Under the pieces are notes generated by a model that made no database searches, was not told the DNA's origin, and saw nothing but the letters and a program-made list of their open reading frames with translations. Source: Aristolochia californica (lineage: Eukaryota; Streptophyta; Magnoliopsida; Piperales; Aristolochiaceae). From it: a DNA stretch of 64,000 nt. Made by a program: the position numbers and the translations under genes. Location: NCBI GenBank assembly GCA_029961685.1, contig JARWKL010000010.1:12483931-12547930 (forward strand), read 5' to 3'. This document shows, piece by piece, positions 14,250 through 26,700 of this stretch (positions within the stretch are counted from its first letter, which is position 1; every line of letters begins with the position of its first letter).

Positions 14250-15193
14250 TTCTTCACATACTTTTATTATAATTTTCAATTATTTTCATACATAAACTCT
14301 AAAATTTTTATTTTGTTGTGATCTATTTGCCCTATCTTTTTCTTTACAAGAAAAATGGGATAGTGAAAACTCAGGTTTGGATTTGAAAAAAATTTGAAAA
14401 TCGAAAATCAAATTGTACAAATGCTGAGGGAGATAATTCCAAAAATTATCTATGATTTTTAAGGATGGTAAACACTTTTAGTTTTTTTATATATTGGGCT
14501 TTGCAATCATCGAAAAAGGGAGGGGGGTTAAGCATTTTTAATTGAGTGTTGACTTCCAAACCATAAGCCATTTCTAACAAAAATTATAGCTGTTACACAT
14601 CAGTAATTGATCAAAATATTTACAATGATCTATGATAGTCCACTTTTTGTAAAATAGTCAAAAAGTGGGTTGTTTGGCTCTCGTAAATATCCCACTGCAC
14701 GTTTACTTGAGAATTTAATTTTTTCTACTCCTAGAATTTTTTTGATCATTAGGTTATTTACATCTTCAACATGTTTCAGGCATGCATATCTACCACATTT
14801 AAAACATGTTAGGATCAATTAGAAATCTCTTTCTTATAAAATTCCACCAAGCTATTTGGGGTTGTACTTGTGGAATTTCCCAAACATGGATAACAAAACT
14901 TTGTTGTTCATTTTTAGTGCATCAAATAATTTTATTCACTTACATTTATTATAGTTTTCAATGTTTTGCATACATAAACTCTAAAATTTTCAATTTGTAG
15001 TGACCTATTTGCCTTATCTTTTTGGTTACGAGAAAAATAGGAGAGTTAAAACTCAAGTTTGGATATGTAAAAAAATTGAACATCTTAAATGAAAATGCAC
15101 AAATGCTGAGAGATATAATTCCACAAAGTATCTGTGATTTTTGAGGATTTTAAACTCTTTTATTTTTTTATATATAGTGTTTTGCAATCATTG

Positions 15194-15224
<31 letters not shown>

Positions 15225-17565
15225 GTGGGTGGGTTGTTTAACTGAGTGTTGACTCCCAAACCATAAGTCATTTCTCACAAAAATTTTAGCTGTTACACAA
15301 AATTAACCAATCAAAACATTTATGATTATCTATGAATGTTACGTCCGCTTTTTGTAAAATTCGGTAAAAAGTTGGTTTTTTGGCTCTACTATATATCCCA
15401 CCGCACGTTAACTTGAGAATTTAATTTTTTCTACTCCTTGAAATTTTTGCATCATTAGGTCATTTGCATCTTCAACACATTCCAGACATGCATATCCACC
15501 ACATTTAAAACATGTTAGGATCAATTAGAAATTTCTTTCTTATAAAATTCCACCAAGCTATTAGGGGTTGTACTAGTGGAATTTCCCAAACATGGATAAC
15601 AAAAATTTGGTGTTCATTTTTAGTGCGTGCAATAATATTCTTCACTTAATTTTATTATAATTTTCAATTATTTTCATACATAAACTCTAAAATTTTTATT
15701 TTGTTGTGATCTATTTGTCTTATGTTATTGTTTACGAGAAAAATGGGACAGTGAAAACTGAAGTTTGGATTTGAAAAAAATTTGAAAATCCAAAATGGAA
15801 ATATGCACAAAGGCTGAGAGAGATAATTCCAAAAATTATCTGTGATTTTTACGGTTGGTAAACACTTTTAGTTTTTTATATATTGGGCTTTGCAATCATT
15901 TGAAGAGGGCAGGGGCGAGGCATTTTTAATTGAGTGTTGACTCCAAAACCATAAGTCATTTCTAACAAAAAAATTTAGTCGTTACACATAATTAATCGAT
16001 CAAAACATTTACGATGATTTATGATTGTTAGGTCCGCTTTTTTTAAAATAGGCTAAAAGTGGGTTTTTTTGGCTCTAGTAAATACTCCACCGCACGTTAA
16101 CTTGAGAATTTAATTTTTTTCTACTCCTTGAAATTTTTAGATCATTAGGTCATTTGCATCTTCAACACATTCCAGGCATGCATATCCACCACATTTATAA
16201 ATATGTTAGGATCAATTAAAAATTCCTTTCTTATAAAATTCCACCAAGCTATTAGGGGTTGTACTAATGGAATTTCCCAAACATGGATAAAAAAAATTTT
16301 GTGTTCATTTTTAGTGCGTGAAATAATATTCTTCACATACTTTTATTATAATTTTCAATTATTTTCATACATAAACTCTAAAATTTTATTTTGTTGTGAT
16401 CTATTTGCCTTATCTTTTTATTTACGAGAAAAATGGGACAGTGAAAACTGAAGTTTGGATTTGAAAAAAATTTGAAAATCCAAAATGGAAATATGCACAA
16501 AGGCTGAGTGAGATAATTCCAAAAATTATCTATGATTTTTAAGGTTGGTAAACACTTTTAGTTTTTTATATATTGGTCTTTCCAATAATTGGAAGAGGGC
16601 AGGGGCGAAGCATTTTTAACTGAGTGTTGACTTCGAAACAATAAGTCATTTCTAACAAAAAAATTTAGTCGTTACACATAATTAATCGATACAAACATTT
16701 ACGATGATATATGATTGTTAGGTCCGCTTTTTGTAAAATAGGCAAAAAGTGGGTTTTTTTTTTTTGCTCTACTAAATATTCCACCGCACGTTAACTTGAG
16801 AATTTAATTTTTTCTACTCCTTAAAATCTGTGGATCATTAGGTCATTTGCATCTTAAGCACATTCCAGGCATGCATATCCACCACATTTAAAACATGTTA
16901 GGATCAATTAGAAATTTCTTTCTTATAAAATTCCACCAAGCTATTAGGGGTTGTACTAGTGGAATTTCCCAAACATGGATAACAAAAATTTGGTGTTCAT
17001 TTTTAGTGCGTGAAATAATATTCTTCACTTAATTTTATTATAAATTTCAATTATTTTCATTCATAAACTCTAAATTTTTTATTTTGTTGTGATCTATTTG
17101 CCTTATCTTTTTGTTTACGAGAAAAATGGGACAGTGAAAACTGAAGTTTGGATTTGAAAAAAATTTAAAAATTCAAAATGGAAATATGCACAAAGACTGA
17201 GAGAGATAATTGCAAAAATTATCTGTGATTTTTAAGGTTGGTAAACACTTTTAGTTTTTTATAGATTGGGCTTTGCAATAATTGGAAGAGGGCAGGGGCG
17301 AAGCATTTTTAACTGAGTGTTGACTCCGAAACCATAAGTCATTTCTAAGAAAAAAATTTAGTCGTTACACATAATTAATCGATACAAATATTTACGATGA
17401 TATATGATTGTTAGGTCCACTTTTTTTAAAATAGGCAAAAAGTGGGTTTTTTTTTTTGCTCTACTAAATATTCCACCGCACGTTAACTTGAGAATTTAAT
17501 TTTTTCTACTCCTTGAAATTTGTGGATCATTAGGTCATTTGCATCTTAAGCACATTCCAGGCATG
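14250..17565 (+). repeat. Higher-order repeat copy 2 (3.3 kb)
   Basis: This is the second copy of the 10100-13412 segment. The two copies sit directly in tandem with a period of about 4.15 kb (six monomers). The G-run inside is 27 G here and 28 G in copy 1, followed by a slightly different TGGG pattern. That makes the homopolymer the most variable site in otherwise almost identical DNA. Confidence 0.9.
15199..15225 (+). repeat. Expanded G-run, 27 G
   Basis: This is the higher-order copy of the run at 11049, one G shorter and followed by TGGGTGGG. Confidence 0.9.
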
Positions 17566-19657
17566 GATATCTACCACATTTAAAACATGTTAGGATCAAT
17601 TAGAAATTTCTTTCTTATAAAATTCCACCAAGCTATTAGGGGTTGTACTAGTGGAATTTCCCAAACATGGATAACAAAAATTTGGTGTTCATTTTTAGTT
17701 CGTGAAATAATATTCTTCACATACTTTTATTATAATTTTTAATTATTTTCATTCATAATCTCTAAATTTTTTATTTTGTTGTGATCTATTTGCCTTATCT
17801 TTTTGTTTACGAGAAAAATGGGACAGTGAAAACTGAAGTTTGGATTTTAAAAAAATTTGAAAATCCAAAATAGAAATATGCACAAAGGCTGAGGGAGATA
17901 ATTCCAAAAATTATCTGTGATTTTTAAGGTTGGTAAACACTTTTAGTTTTTTATATATTGGGCTTTCCAATAATTGGAAGAGGGCAGGGGCGAGGCATTT
18001 TTAACTGAGTGTTGACTCCGAAACCATCAGTCATTTCTAACAAAAAAATTTAGTCGTTACACATAATTAATCGATACAAACATTTATGATGATATATGAT
18101 TGTTAGGTCCGCTTTTTGTAAAATAGGCAAAAAGTGGGTTTTTTTTTGGCTCTACTAAATATTCCACCGCACGTTAACTTGAGAATTTAATTTTTTCTAC
18201 TCCTTGAAATTTGTGGATCATTAGGTCATTTGCATCTTCAATACATTCCAGTCATGCATATCCACCACATTTAAAACATGTTAGGATCAATTAGAAATTT
18301 CTTTCTTATAAAATTCCACCAAGCTTTTAGGGGTTGTACTAGTGGAATTTCCCAAACATGGATAACAAAAATTTGGTGTTCATTTTTAGTGCATGAAATA
18401 ATATTCTTCACTTACTTTTATTATAAATTTCAATTATTTTCATACATAAACTCTAAAATTTTTATTTTGTTGTGATGTATTTGCCTTATCTTTTTGTTTA
18501 CGAGAAAAATGGGACAGTGAAAACTGAAGTTTGGATTTGAAAAAAATTTGAAAATCCAAAATGGAAATATGCACAAAGGATGAGAGAGATAATTCCAAAA
18601 ATTATCTGTGATTTTTAAGGTTGGTAAACACTTCTAGTTTTTTATAGATTGGGCTTTGCAATAATTGGAAGAGGGCAGGGGCGAAGCATTTTTAACTGAG
18701 TGTTGACTTCAAAACCATAAGTCATTTCTAACAAAAACATTTAGTCGTTACACATAATTAATCGATCAAAACATTTACGATGATCTATCATTGTTAGGTC
18801 CACTTTTTGTAAAACAGGCAAAACGTGGGTTTTTTTTGCTCTAGTAAATATTCCACCGCACGTTAACGTGAGAATTTAATTTTTTCTACTCCTTGAAATT
18901 TGTGGATCATTAGGTGATTTGCATCTTCAGCACATTCCAGGCATGCATATCCACCACATTTAAAACATGTTAGGATCAATTAGAAATTTCGTTTTTATAA
19001 AATTCCACCAAGCTATTAGGGGTTGTACTAGTGGAATTTCCCAAACATGGATAACAAAAATTTGGTGTTCATTTTTAGTGCGTGAAATAATATTCTTCAC
19101 TTACTTTTATTATATATTTCAATTATTTTCATACATAAACTCTAAAATTTTTATTTTGTTGTGATGTATTTTCCTTATCTTTTTGTTTACGAGAAAAATG
19201 GGACAGTGAAAACTGAAGTTTGGATTTGAAAAAAATTTGAAAATCCTAAATGGAAATATGCACAAAGGCTGAGAAAGATAATTCCAAAAATTATCTGTGA
19301 TTTTTATGGTTGGTAAACACTTTTAGTTTTTTTATAGATTGGGCTTTGCAATAATTGGAAGAGGGCAGGGGCGAAGCATTTTTAACTGAATGTTGACTTC
19401 GAAACCCTAAGTCATTTCTAACAAAAAAATTTAGTCGTTACACATAAATAATCGATCAAAACATTTACGATGATCTATCATTGTTAGGTCCACTTTTTGT
19501 AAAATAGGCGAAAAGTGGGGGTTTTTTTGCTCTAGTAAATATTCCACCGCACGTTAACTTGAGAATTTAATTTTTTCTACTCCTTGAAATTTGTGGATCA
19601 TTAGGTCATATGCATTTTCATCACATTTCAGGCATGCATATCCACCACATTTAAAAC

Positions 19658-22600
19658 ATGTTAGAATCAATTAGAAATCTCTTTCACCTACTAGTGGAAT
19701 TTCCCAAACATGGATAACAAAACTTTGGTGTTCATTTTAAGTGTGTGAAATAATTTTATTCCCTTACATTTATTATAGTTTTCAATTTTTTGCTTACATA
19801 AACTCTAAGATTTTCATTTTGTTGTGATCTATTTGACTTATGTTTTTGTTTACGAGAAAAATACAAGAGTGAAAACTCATGTTTCGATTTGAAAAAAAAA
19901 TGAACATCCAAAATGGAAATGCACAAATGCTCAGAGAGATAATTCCAAAAAGTATATGTGATTTTTAAGGATGGTAACCTCTTTTAGTTTTTTATATATT
20001 GGGTTTTTCAATCATCAGAAGAGGGGGACGAGGCATTTTTAACTGAGTGTTGATTCCCAAACCATAAGTCATTTCTAACAAAAATTATGGCCATTACACA
20101 TTATTAATTTATGAACACAATTACGATGATCTATGATTGTTAGGTCCGCTTTTTTTAAAATAGGCAAAAAGTGAGTTGTTAGGCTCAAGTAAATATCCCA
20201 CCGCACCTTAACTTGAGAATTTAATTTTATCTACTCGAAATGTTTGGATCACTAGGTCATTTGCATCCTCAACACATTCCAGGCATGCATATCAACCACA
20301 TTTAAGACATGTTAGGATCAATTAGAAAACACTTTCTTATAAAATTCCACAATGGTATAAGGGATTGTACTAGTGGAATTTCCCAAACATTGATAACAAA
20401 ACTTTGGTGTTCATTTTAAGTGCGTGAAATAAGTTTTTTCACTTACATTTTTTATAGTTTTCTATTTTTTGCATACATAAACTCTAAGATTTTGATTTTG
20501 TGGTGATCTATTTGCCTTATCTTTTTGTTTACGAGAAAGATAGGAGAGTGAAAACTCAAGTTTGGATTTGAAAAAAAATTGAACATCCAAAATGGAATTG
20601 CACAAATGTTGAGAGAGAAAATTCCAAAAAGTACCTGTGATTTTTAAGGATGGTAAACTCTTTTAGTTTTTTAAATATTGGATTTTACAATCGTCGGAAT
20701 AGGGGGCGAGGCCTTTTTCACTGAGTGTTTACTCCTAAACCATAAGTCATTTCTAGCAAAAATTATAGCCATTACACATCAATAATCGATCAAAACATTT
20801 ATGATGACCAATGATTGTTAGATCCACTCTTAGTAAAATAGGCAAAAAGTGAGTTGTTTGGCTCTGTTAAATATCCTACCGCACATTAACTTGAGAATTT
20901 AATTCTTTCTTCTCCTTAAAAATTTTTGGACCATTAGGTCATTGGCATCTTCAACAAGTTTCAGGTATCCATATCCACCACGTTTAAAACATGTTAGGAT
21001 CAATTAGAAATCTCTTTCTTATAAAATTCCACCATGCTATTAGGGGTTGTACAAGTGGAATTTCCCAAAAATGGATAAGAAAACTTTGGTGTTCATTTTT
21101 AGTGCATGAAATAATTTTCTTCACTTACTTTTATTATAGCTTTCAATTATTTGCGTACATGAAATTTAAAATTTTCATTTTGTTGTGATCTATTTGCCTT
21201 ATCGTTTTGTTTACGAGAAAAATGGGAGAATGAAAGCTCAAGTTTCGATTTGAAAAAAAATTGAACATCCAAAATGGAAATGCCCAAATGCTGAGAGAGA
21301 TAATTCTATTTGTGATTTATAAGGAAGGTAAATACTTTTAGTTTTTTATATATCGGGTTTTGCAATCATCGGAAGAGGGCGGGGGCAAGGCCTTTTTAAC
21401 TGAGTGTTGACTCCCAAACCATAAACAATTTCTAACAAAAATTATAGCCATTACACATAAGTAATTGATCAAAACATTTATGATGATCAATGATAGTTAG
21501 GTCTACTTTTTGTAAAATAGGCAAAAAGTGGGTTGTTTGGCTCTGGTAAATACCCCACCGCACGTTCACTTGAGAATTTAATTTTTTCAACTCGAAATTT
21601 TTGGATCATTAGGTCATTTGCATCTTCAACATGTTTCAGGCATGCATATCCACCACATTTAAAACATGTTATGATCAATTAGAAATGTTTTTCTTATAAA
21701 ATTCCACCAAGCTATTAGGGGTTGTACTAGTGGAATTTCCAAACATGGATAACAAAACTTTGGTGTTCATTTTTAGTGCATGAATTAATTTTCTTCACTT
21801 TCATTTATTATATTTTTATATTTTTTGCGTAGATAAACTCTAAAATTTTCTTTTTGTTGTGATCTATTTGCCTTATCTTTTTGTTTACGAGAAAAATGGG
21901 AGAGTGAAAAGTCAAGTTTGGATTTGAAAAAAAATTGAACATCCAAAAAGGAGATGCACAAATGGTGAGAGAGATAATTCTAAAAATTATCTGTGAATTT
22001 AAGGATTTTAAACTCTTTTAATTTTTTATATATTGGGTTTTGCAATCATCAGAAGAGGGGGGCGAGACATTTTTAACTGAGTTTTGACTCCAAAACCATT
22101 TTTCATTTCTAACAAAAAAATTTGCCGTTACACATAATTAATCGATTCAAACATTTACGGTGATCTATGATTTTTAGGTCCGCTTTGTGTAAAATAGGCA
22201 AAAAGTGGGTGGTTTGGCTCTCGTAAATATCCCACCGCACGTTATCTTGAGAATTTAATTTTTTTTACTCCTGGAAATTTTTGGATCATTAGGTCATTTG
22301 CATCTTCAACATGTTTGAGGCATGCATATCCACCACATTTAAAACATGTTAGGATCCACTAGAAATCTCTTTCTTATAAAATTCCACCAAGCTATTAGGG
22401 GTTGTACTAGTGGAATTTCCCAAACATGGATATAAAAAATTTGGTGTTCATTTTTAATGCATGAAATATTTTTCTTCCCTTACATTTATTATAGTTTTCA
22501 ATTTTTTGCTTACATAAACTCTAAGATTTTAATTTTGTTGTGATCTATTTCCCTTATGTTTTTGTTTACGAGAAAAATACGAGAGTGAAACATGAAGTTT

Positions 22601-23725
22601 GGATTTGAAAAAAAAATTAACATCCAGAATGGAAAAACACAAATGCTGAGAGAGATAATTCCAAACAGTATCTGTGATTTTTAAGGATGGTAAACTCATT
22701 TAGTTTTTTATATATTGGCTTTTGCAATCATTGGAAGAGGGGGGTCGAGGCCTTTTTAACTGAGTGGTGACTCCAAAACCATAAGTCATTTCTAACTAAA
22801 ATTATAGACGTTACACATCAATAATTGATCAAAACATTTACGGTGATCTATGATTGTAAAGTCCTCTTTTTGTAAAATAGGCTAATAGTGGGTTGTTTGG
22901 CTCTGGTAAATGTCCCGCCGCAAGTTTACTTGAGAATTTAAATTTTTCTAGTCCTTGAAATTTTTGGATCATTAGGTCATTTGCTTCTTCAACATGTTTC
23001 AGGCATGCATATCCACCTCATTTAAAGCATGTTAGGATAAATTAGAAATCTCTTTCTTATAAAATTCCACCAAGGTATTAGGGGTTGTGCTAGTGGAATT
23101 TCCAAAACATGGATAACAAAACATTGGTCTTCATTTTTATTGCGTCAAATAATTTTCTTCACTTACATTTATCATAGATTTGAATTTTTTTCATACTTAA
23201 ACTCTAAAATTTTCTTTTTGTTATGATCTATTTGCCTTATCTTTTTCTTTACGAGAAACATGGGAAAGTGAAAACCTGAAGTTTGGATTTGAAAAAAAAT
23301 TTCACATCCAAAATGGAAAAGCACAAATGCTGAGAGAGATAATTCCAAATAGTATCTGTGATTTTTAGGGATGGTAGACTCATTTAGTTTTTTATATATT
23401 GGCTTTTGCAATCATCGGAAGAGGGGGGGGGGGGGGGGGGGGGGGCAAGGCTTTTTTAGCTGAGTGTTGACTCCCAAACCATTAGTCATTTCTAACTAAA
23501 ACTGTAGCCATTCCACATAATTAATTGAACAAAACATTTACGATGATCTATGTTTGTTAGGTCCGATTTTTGTAATATAGGCAAAAAGTGGGTTGTTTGG
23601 CTCTAGTCAATATCCCACCGCACATTAACTTGACAATTTAGTTTTTTCTACTCGAAATTTTTGGATCATTAGGTCATTTGCATCTTGAATACGTTTCAGG
23701 TATACATATCCACCACATTAAAAAC
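19658..23725 (+). repeat. Satellite block L4: segmental copy of block L1
   Basis: Monomers at 19658, 20309, 20991, 21666, 22346 and 23029 match those at 1277, 1940, 2621, 3300, 3981 and 4664 in order, at an offset of about 18,366-18,381 bp. Shared private marks include CACCTACTAGTGG with the lost spacer, CCACAATGGTATAAGGGATTG, CCACCATGCTATTAGGGG, GGATCCACT and GAGTGGTGACTCC. Homology is clear to about 23070. The last monomer carries a 23-base G-run. No gene is seen. Confidence 0.85.
23423..23445 (+). repeat. Expanded G-run, 23 G
   Basis: It lies at the standard monomer G-run site, between ATCATCGGAAGA and CAAGGC. Confidence 0.9.
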
Positions 23726-26700
23726 ATGTGAGGATCAATTAGTAATCTCTTTCTTATAAAATTCCACCAAGCTATTACAGATTGTGCTAGTGGAATTTCC
23801 CAAACATGGATACCAAAACTTTGGTGTTCATTTTTAGTGCGTCAAATAATTTTCTTCACTTACATTTATCATAGATTTCAATTTTTTTCATACTTAAAGT
23901 CTAAAATTTTATTTTTTTTGTGACCTATTTGCCTTATCTTTTTGTTTACGAGAAACATGGGAAAGTGAAAACACAAGTTTGGATTTGAAAAAAAATTGAA
24001 AGTCCAAAATGGAAATGCACAAATGCTGAGAGAGATAATTCAGAAAAGTATCAGTGATTTTTAAGGATTGTAAACTCTTTTAGTATTTTTCTATATTGGG
24101 TTTTGCAATCTTCAGAAGAGGGGGACCGAGGCATTTTTAACTATGTTGACTCCCGAACCATTAGTCATTTCTAACAAAAATTATAGCCGTTACACATCAT
24201 TAATCGATAAAAAAATTTACGATGACCTTTGACTGTTAGGTCCTCTTCTTGTAAAATAGGCAAAAAGTGGGTTGTTTGGCTCTGGTAATAATATCCCACC
24301 GCACGGTAACTTGAGAATTTAGTTTTTTCTCCTGCTTGAAAATTTTGGATCATTATTTGATTTGCATCTTCAACATGTTTCAGGCGTGCATATCCACAAC
24401 ATTTAAAACAAGTTCGGATCAATTAGAAATCCCTTTCATATAAAATTCCACCTAGCTATTAGGGGTTGTAGTAGTGGAATTTTACAAACATGGATAACAA
24501 AACTTTGGTGTTCATTTTTAGTGCGTGAAATATTTTTCTTCACGAACATTTATTATAGTTTTCAATTTTTTGCATACATAAACTCTAAAATTTTCATTTT
24601 ATTGTGATCTATTTGCCTTATCTTTTTGTTTACGAGAAAAATGGGAGAGTGAAAACTCTAGTTGGGATTTTAAAAAATAATGAACATCCAATATGGAAAT
24701 GCACAAATGTTGAGAGTGATAATTCCAAAAAGTATCTGTGATTTTTAAGGATGGTAAACTCTTTTAGTTTTTTATATATTGGGATTTGCAATTATCGGAA
24801 GAGGAGGGCGAGGCATTTTTAACTGAGTGTTGATTCCCAAACCATAAGTTCTTTCTAACAAAATAATAGTCATTAAACATCAATAATGTATCAAAACACT
24901 TACGATGATTTAAGAATGTTAGATCCGCGTTTTGTAAAATAGGCAAAAAGTGGGTTGAATGGCTATGGTAAACATCCCATTGCGCGTTAACTTGACTGTT
25001 TAATTTTTTCTACTCCATGAAATTTTTGATCATTAGGTCATTTACATCTTCAACATGTTTCAGGAATGCATATCCACCAATTTTAAAACATGTTAGGATC
25101 AATTAGAAATCTCTTTCTACTAAAATTCCACCAACCTATTAGGGGTTGTGCTAGTGGAATTTCTCAAACACGGATACCAAAACTTTGGTGTTCATTTTTT
25201 CTGCGTGAAATAATTTTCTTCACGTACATTTATTATAGTTTTTAATTTTTTGCATACACAAACTCAAAAATTTTCATTTTTTTGTGATCTATTTGCCTTA
25301 TATTTTTTTACGAGAAAAATGGGAGAGTGAAAACTCAAGTTTGGACTTGAAAAATAATTGAACATCCAAAATGGAAATTCACAAATTCTGAGAGACATAA
25401 TTCCAAAAATTATCTATGATTTTTAAGGATGATAAACACTTTTAGTTTTTTTTTATATTGGGTTTTGCTCTCATCGGAAGAGAGGTGGCGAGGCATTTTT
25501 AATTGAGTGTTGACTCCCAAACCATGAGTCATTTTTAACAAAAATTATAGTTGTTACACATCAAACGTTGATAAAAACATTAACGATGATCTATAATTGT
25601 TAGGTCCGCTTTTTGTGATATAGGCAAAAAGTTGGTTGTTTGGCTTCGGTAAATATCCCATCGCATGTTGACTTGACAATTTAATTTTTTCTACTCCTTG
25701 AAAATTTTCGATCATGAGGTCATTTGCATCTTCAACATGTTTCAGGCTTGCATATCCACCACATTTAAAACATGTAAGGATCAACTAGAAATCTCTTTCT
25801 TATAAAATTCCACCAAGCTATTAGGGGTTGTACTAGTGGAATTTCCCAAACATGGATAACAAAATTTTGGTGTTCATTTTTAGTGGGTGAAATAATTTTC
25901 AACACTTACTTTTATTTTAGTTTTAGATTTTTTGCATACATAAACTCAAAAATTTTCATTTTGTTGTGATCCATTTGCCTTATCTTTTCGTTTACGAGAA
26001 AAATGGGAGAGTGAAAACTAAAGTTTGCATTTGAAAAAAAATTTAACACGAATGCTGTGAGAGATAATTCATAAAAATATTTGTGATTTTTAAGGATGGT
26101 AAACTCTTTTATATTTTTATATATTGGGTTTTGCAATGATCGGAAGTGGTGGGGTGAGGCATTTTTAAATAAGTCTTGACACCCAAACCATAAGTCATTT
26201 TTAAAAAAAATTATACCCGTTACACATCATTAATCGATAAAAACATTTACGACGATCTATGATTGTTAGGTCCGCTTTTTTTAAAATAAGTAAAAAATGG
26301 GTTGTTTGGCTCAGGTTAATATCCCATCGCACGTTAACTTGAGAATTTATTTTTTTCTACTCCTTGAAAATTTTGGATCATTAGGTCATTTGCATCTTCA
26401 ACATGATTCATCCATGCATATTCACCACATTTAAAACATGTTAGGATCAATTAGAAATCATTTTCGTAGAAAATTCCACCAAACTATTAGGGGTTGAACC
26501 AGTGGAATTTCCAAAACATGGATAACAAAACTTTGGTGTTCATTTTTATTGCGGGAAATAATTTCTCACTTAAATTTATTTTAGTTTTCAATTTTTGGCA
26601 TACATAAATTCTAAAATTTTCATTTTGTTGAGATCTATTTGCGAAAGTGAAAACACAAGTTTGTATTTGAAAAAAAATTGAACATCCAAAAAGGTAATGA

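Larger units (their letters stand above)
9974..19657 (+). repeat. Satellite block L3: locally expanded ~691-bp subfamily
   Basis: Anchors from 11359 to 18967 are mostly 689-692 bp apart, about 10 bp longer than elsewhere. Most units share marks that are absent or rare outside the block: AATATTCTTCAC, CAATTATTTTCAT, GGGACAGTGAAAACTGAAG, GAAATATGCACAAAGG and GAAGAGGGCAGGGGCG. A T-run (up to 12 T) follows AAAAAGTGGG in several units. The 10656 and 14806 units are of another type and carry the longest G-runs of the window. High identity between neighbours points to recent local amplification. No gene is seen. Confidence 0.88.
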
